From the NCBI RefSeq assembly GCF_030272615.1, contig NC_081413.1, positions 449,294,538 through 449,358,537 of the forward strand: a stretch of 64,000 bases of DNA. Reading direction: 5' to 3'. Shown one piece after another: positions 61,321 to 64,000 of the stretch. The stretch comes from Cryptomeria japonica (Eukaryota; Streptophyta; Pinopsida; Cupressales; Cupressaceae). Position 1 is the stretch's first letter. Every line of letters begins with the position of its first letter. Under the pieces are notes generated by a model. It saw only the letters and a program-made list of their open reading frames with translations. It had not been told where the DNA came from and did not search any database. The position numbers and the translations under genes were made by a program.

Positions 61321-61797
61321 CCGAGTTCGGTGAAAGAATCAATTCGATTAATCTATAGAATATTATGTGTGGATTGATGTTGATTTATGCACTTTAGAAG
61401 GTTTTCTAAAGTTGTGCAGGAAATAGTGAATAGAGACAAGTTGCTCTGACCGAGACTGAGATGATACATAGCAAGGAAAATCACTTCACAGTGTAAGAAA
61501 TCATGATTTAGTTCTTTTACTTTTTGGCATTGTTGTCAAAGGGGGAGAAGACTAAAATGGTTGGAAGACTAAATGGTTGACTGAATGGTAAAGCCCTGAA
61601 TGATGGAAATAACAGAAGACTAATGACAGGGGGAGAAGATTTCAAAACCAAAGAAGACTAAATGCAAGACAACAACTCAAGGATAACAGGAGATGTCTAA
61701 CAACAATCTAAATCCGAATCAATTTCAATATCTTGTTGGTATTACCATTTAATTGTTGGTTTTTCCATCAATGCCAAAGGGGGAGATTGTTGGCATT
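61321..61797 (+). other. Family B copy 2 3' leader with PPT motifs
   Basis: Non-coding, parallel to 55079-55546. PPT-like GTCAAAGGGGGAGAAG near 61538 and GCCAAAGGGGGAGA just before LTR 3. Confidence 0.7.
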
Positions 61798-63309
61798 TCA
61801 ATAGAAAGAAAGATTGTTGATATTCATGAAGGATATTGAGAAAGTTGTTGGAGATTATTGATATAACTGAAGAAGGATGATAACTATCTTTATAACATTA
61901 TTTTGTCATTGATGTCAAGAAATTGATTATCTGATTTAGTATGATGTTGCCATATCTTGAGAAGATTGATTTGAAGAGAATTAAGATGTTGGTAAAAGAC
62001 ACAGAAAGAATGTGATGAATAAGAGGAGGAATAAGTTATTCAATGGGAAACTATTACCGAGTTAGACAATGATGAGATCATGATGTTTAGATTGTTTTGA
62101 TATCCTACATATGTTGTTGATTGTAGGATTAATACTATACTATGTCCCCGAGCAAAGAACCTAGTCGGTAATCCCTAAGGAACCTAGTCGGTAAACCCTA
62201 AGGTTATCGATATCGGTTAATGAAGGCGGAATGTCTACCGAGTAAAGTTTAGTATTTACCGAGTTGCAAGCGAGTTATGACAGTGCACATTGGATGGATA
62301 AAAGCATTATTTAATGGAGGACAATGATTAGCTGGAGATGTATAAATGACTGGTATGTCATGCATGAAGTTTGTTAAGGATCTATGGCAAAGGAAAATTG
62401 GCAGGAAGATCTACAACGCAGATTGAACTGCAATAACCTTGTGCAAGTTCCAAGAAAGGAATGCAAGTCCCGAGGCAAGGTAAAACATTTTCAGATCAAA
62501 AGGATACATTGAACCTGGTCAAGTTTGAAGATCTGATGGCTAAGATTGATCATGGGAAATGTGATCAAGGAGATTTAGCGGTTAGCAATTGTTTATAAAT
62601 AAGGAATTGTTAATAAACAATGTATGCGGGAAAGTGTATGCAGAGGGGACGGTACATAGTGATTACCGAGCACAAAAGCTTGAAGACTTGTTTGATTAAC
62701 AGAGTAGAGAGCCTAGTAGAGGGACAAGATAAGTCTTATGACTAGATTGTTTTGAGCAAATAAGAATTTGCTTTAGCATTTTAGATGTGAAGTTGCAGAT
62801 ATATTTTTATTACTATTATTTTGTAAGTGACAGGAAATCTCTTAACCGAGTGGACTTAACAGTCTTATTTGTAAACCCTTTAGCAAGGTAACATTCTAGT
62901 TGAGTGTTTGAAATCCTTTAACAACGTCACTTCTAACAAAGTGAAGATCCTAACAGATTTGAGGGAAATCCCTTAACCGGGTCACATCTAGCAATGTGTT
63001 TGTAATCTTTAACAGGATTTGCTTTTAACCGAGCATACTCTAGAAGAGTATATTTCTTAGTGGGTCCGAAATCCCACAGTGGTTTTTCCCTATTTGGGTT
63101 TTCACATTAAATCTGGTGTTATGAGTGTTATGATGATTATGTGTTCATGAGTTTGCATGTTTAGCAGTTTTTGGTTATATTGCTGAAGTATAAGTTACCG
63201 AGGTTGAATCTGTTGATTTTATGGAAGATTAAGTTTGTATGATTCATGCCTCCCTCTCATCTTGTTAGCTATTGGCATCTGTACTTTACAATTAGTATCA
63301 GAAATATCA
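61798..63309 (+). repeat. Family B LTR 3
   Basis: 1512 bp, TGTTGGCATTTCAATAG...AAATATCA, followed by CTACG, the probable TSD partner of CCACG at 49297. TATA-like TTTATAAAT near 62592. The C-run seen near the end of LTRs 1 and 2 is reduced to CATGCCTCCC here. Confidence 0.9.
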
Positions 63310-63695
63310 CTACGCATTCTATTGCAACATACACAAGGCTACAACATTATCAAACATAACAAACGAGCGTCTTGGCCAACAATAAACAAAGGCATATCAA
63401 GCGATCAAATTTTCTATCAAAAGTGAAAGTAAAACCATAGTACAGGCAACTCACTTGTTGGTGTAAAACAACAACACCAAAATCTACTCATCAATTCATG
63501 GCACATTAACATGGAGAGAGTCCACGCATCCACAATGACATAGGGAAGTAAATATACATAAAATCATCAAATTACATTGAAACTGATCAAAGCCAAATTT
63601 GGAAAATATCAGCAAACCTTAATAAAGCCCCTGGTACAAAAATCCAATTAGAAAAATTAATCAACATAAGAAAACTGTAAAAAACACATAAATCA
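63310..63695. other. Intergenic DNA right of the family B array
   Basis: AT-rich, no gene recognised; leads into the minisatellite. Confidence 0.5.
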
Positions 63696-63926
63696 AATAG
63701 GTTCGTGCATTCACACAATAGGTTAGAACATTTATCCAATAGGTTAGCACTTTTACTCAACATGACAATGCTTTTACACAATAGGTTAGCACTTTTATTC
63801 AATAGGTTAGTGCTTTTACACAATAGGTTAGCACTTTTACTGAACAGGATAATGCTTTTATTCAACAGGTTAGCGCTTTTACACAATAGGTTAGCGCTTT
63901 TACTCAACATGTTAGCGCTTTTATTA
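63696..63926. repeat. 21-bp minisatellite, eleven units
   Basis: Eleven consecutive 21-bp units of the general form AATAGGTTAGC[AG]CTTTTACAC, with substitutions but no length change. Two subtypes appear to alternate, ending ACAC or A[CT]TC. Because 21 is a multiple of three, ORFs stay open through it on both strands: a KSANLL-type heptapeptide repeat on minus and NRLALL on plus. I read these ORFs as by-products of the repeat. Confidence 0.9.
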
Positions 63927-64000
63927 AAACAACGTAAATACATAAATTAAACAGAAAACTTAGAAAACTTTCGACAAAAATATAAAATCATAAACATCCA

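Larger units (their letters stand above)
49302..63309 (+). mobile_element. Tandem copia array, family B: LTR-internal-LTR-internal-LTR
   Basis: Three LTRs of about 1.5 kb (49302-50823, 55547-57069, 61798-63309) alternate with two internal regions of about 4.7 kb in the same orientation, at a period of about 6.25 kb. The outer flanks are CCACG (49297-49301) and CTACG (63310-63314), a 4/5 TSD. No TSD-like break exists at the middle LTR, which directly follows a PPT and precedes a PBS. This fits unequal recombination between LTRs of sister copies, or between LTRs of one element on homologues, giving a dimer that shares its middle LTR. Two independent insertions are far less likely. Confidence 0.92.

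Noticed and set aside
63696-63926. CRISPR-like array
   Set aside because: Units are contiguous 21-bp repeats without unique spacers, in a plant-type retrotransposon context.
63587-63950. ORFs of 118 (minus) and 81 (plus) codons over the minisatellite
   Set aside because: Open only because the 21-bp unit is a multiple of three and lacks stops; no start context or domain.

Overview
The window looks like intergenic DNA from a land plant with a large, repeat-rich genome. A gymnosperm-like genome is an inference, not something proven here. I found no intact host gene, tRNA, rRNA or CRISPR array. Nearly everything recognisable is retrotransposon: a gypsy-like LTR, a LINE, Ty1/copia elements, and a non-autonomous gag-only element with giant LTRs. 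Coding regions are identified by protein motifs read directly: reverse transcriptase [FY]xDD, integrase and RNase H signatures, and Gag zinc knuckles. Element borders come from LTR pairs, target-site duplications (TSDs), primer-binding sites (PBS) and polypurine tracts (PPT).

Layout. 1-1946: minus-strand LTR and leader of a gypsy-like element that runs off the left edge. 2132-5870: 5'-truncated LINE on the minus strand (endonuclease tail, reverse transcriptase, RNase H) with in-frame stops. 5871-10640: AT-rich DNA with a small tandem duplication and an LTR-like stretch.

10641-29492: copia element A1 (TSD CATGT). Its 5' LTR is split by a 12.1-kb nested element (11692-23821, TSD CCCCC). The nested element has two 4.2-kb LTRs and only a Gag-like reading frame inside. 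It is a LARD / TR-GAG type element and the most unusual item in the window. A1 then continues with its own pol region (23910-28061, nine stops, no net frameshift) and 3' LTR.

29493-34731: low-complexity intergenic DNA with weak LTR-like traces and one unrecognised 127-aa ORF. 34737-47653: copia element A2, same family as A1 but on the minus strand (TSD GAAGG). Its gag is broken by two insertions: a 1.24-kb probable solo LTR (39608-40849) and a 5.0-kb solo LTR of the giant-LTR family (41207-46180). 47659-49296: unassigned.

49302-63309: copia family B arranged as LTR-internal-LTR-internal-LTR, a tandem dimer sharing its middle LTR, with one near-matching TSD pair at the outer ends. 63696-63926: a 21-bp minisatellite.

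How the parts relate: none of the elements looks autonomous now. The nesting gives a relative order: A1 and A2 inserted first, then the giant-LTR elements and the 1.24-kb solo LTR landed inside them. Several inactivating changes are C-to-T or G-to-A, as expected from long-term cytosine methylation. The giant-LTR element has no pol and would need enzymes from another element. Its LTR carries a stretch resembling the 5' half of the tRNA-Arg that its primer-binding site appears to match.
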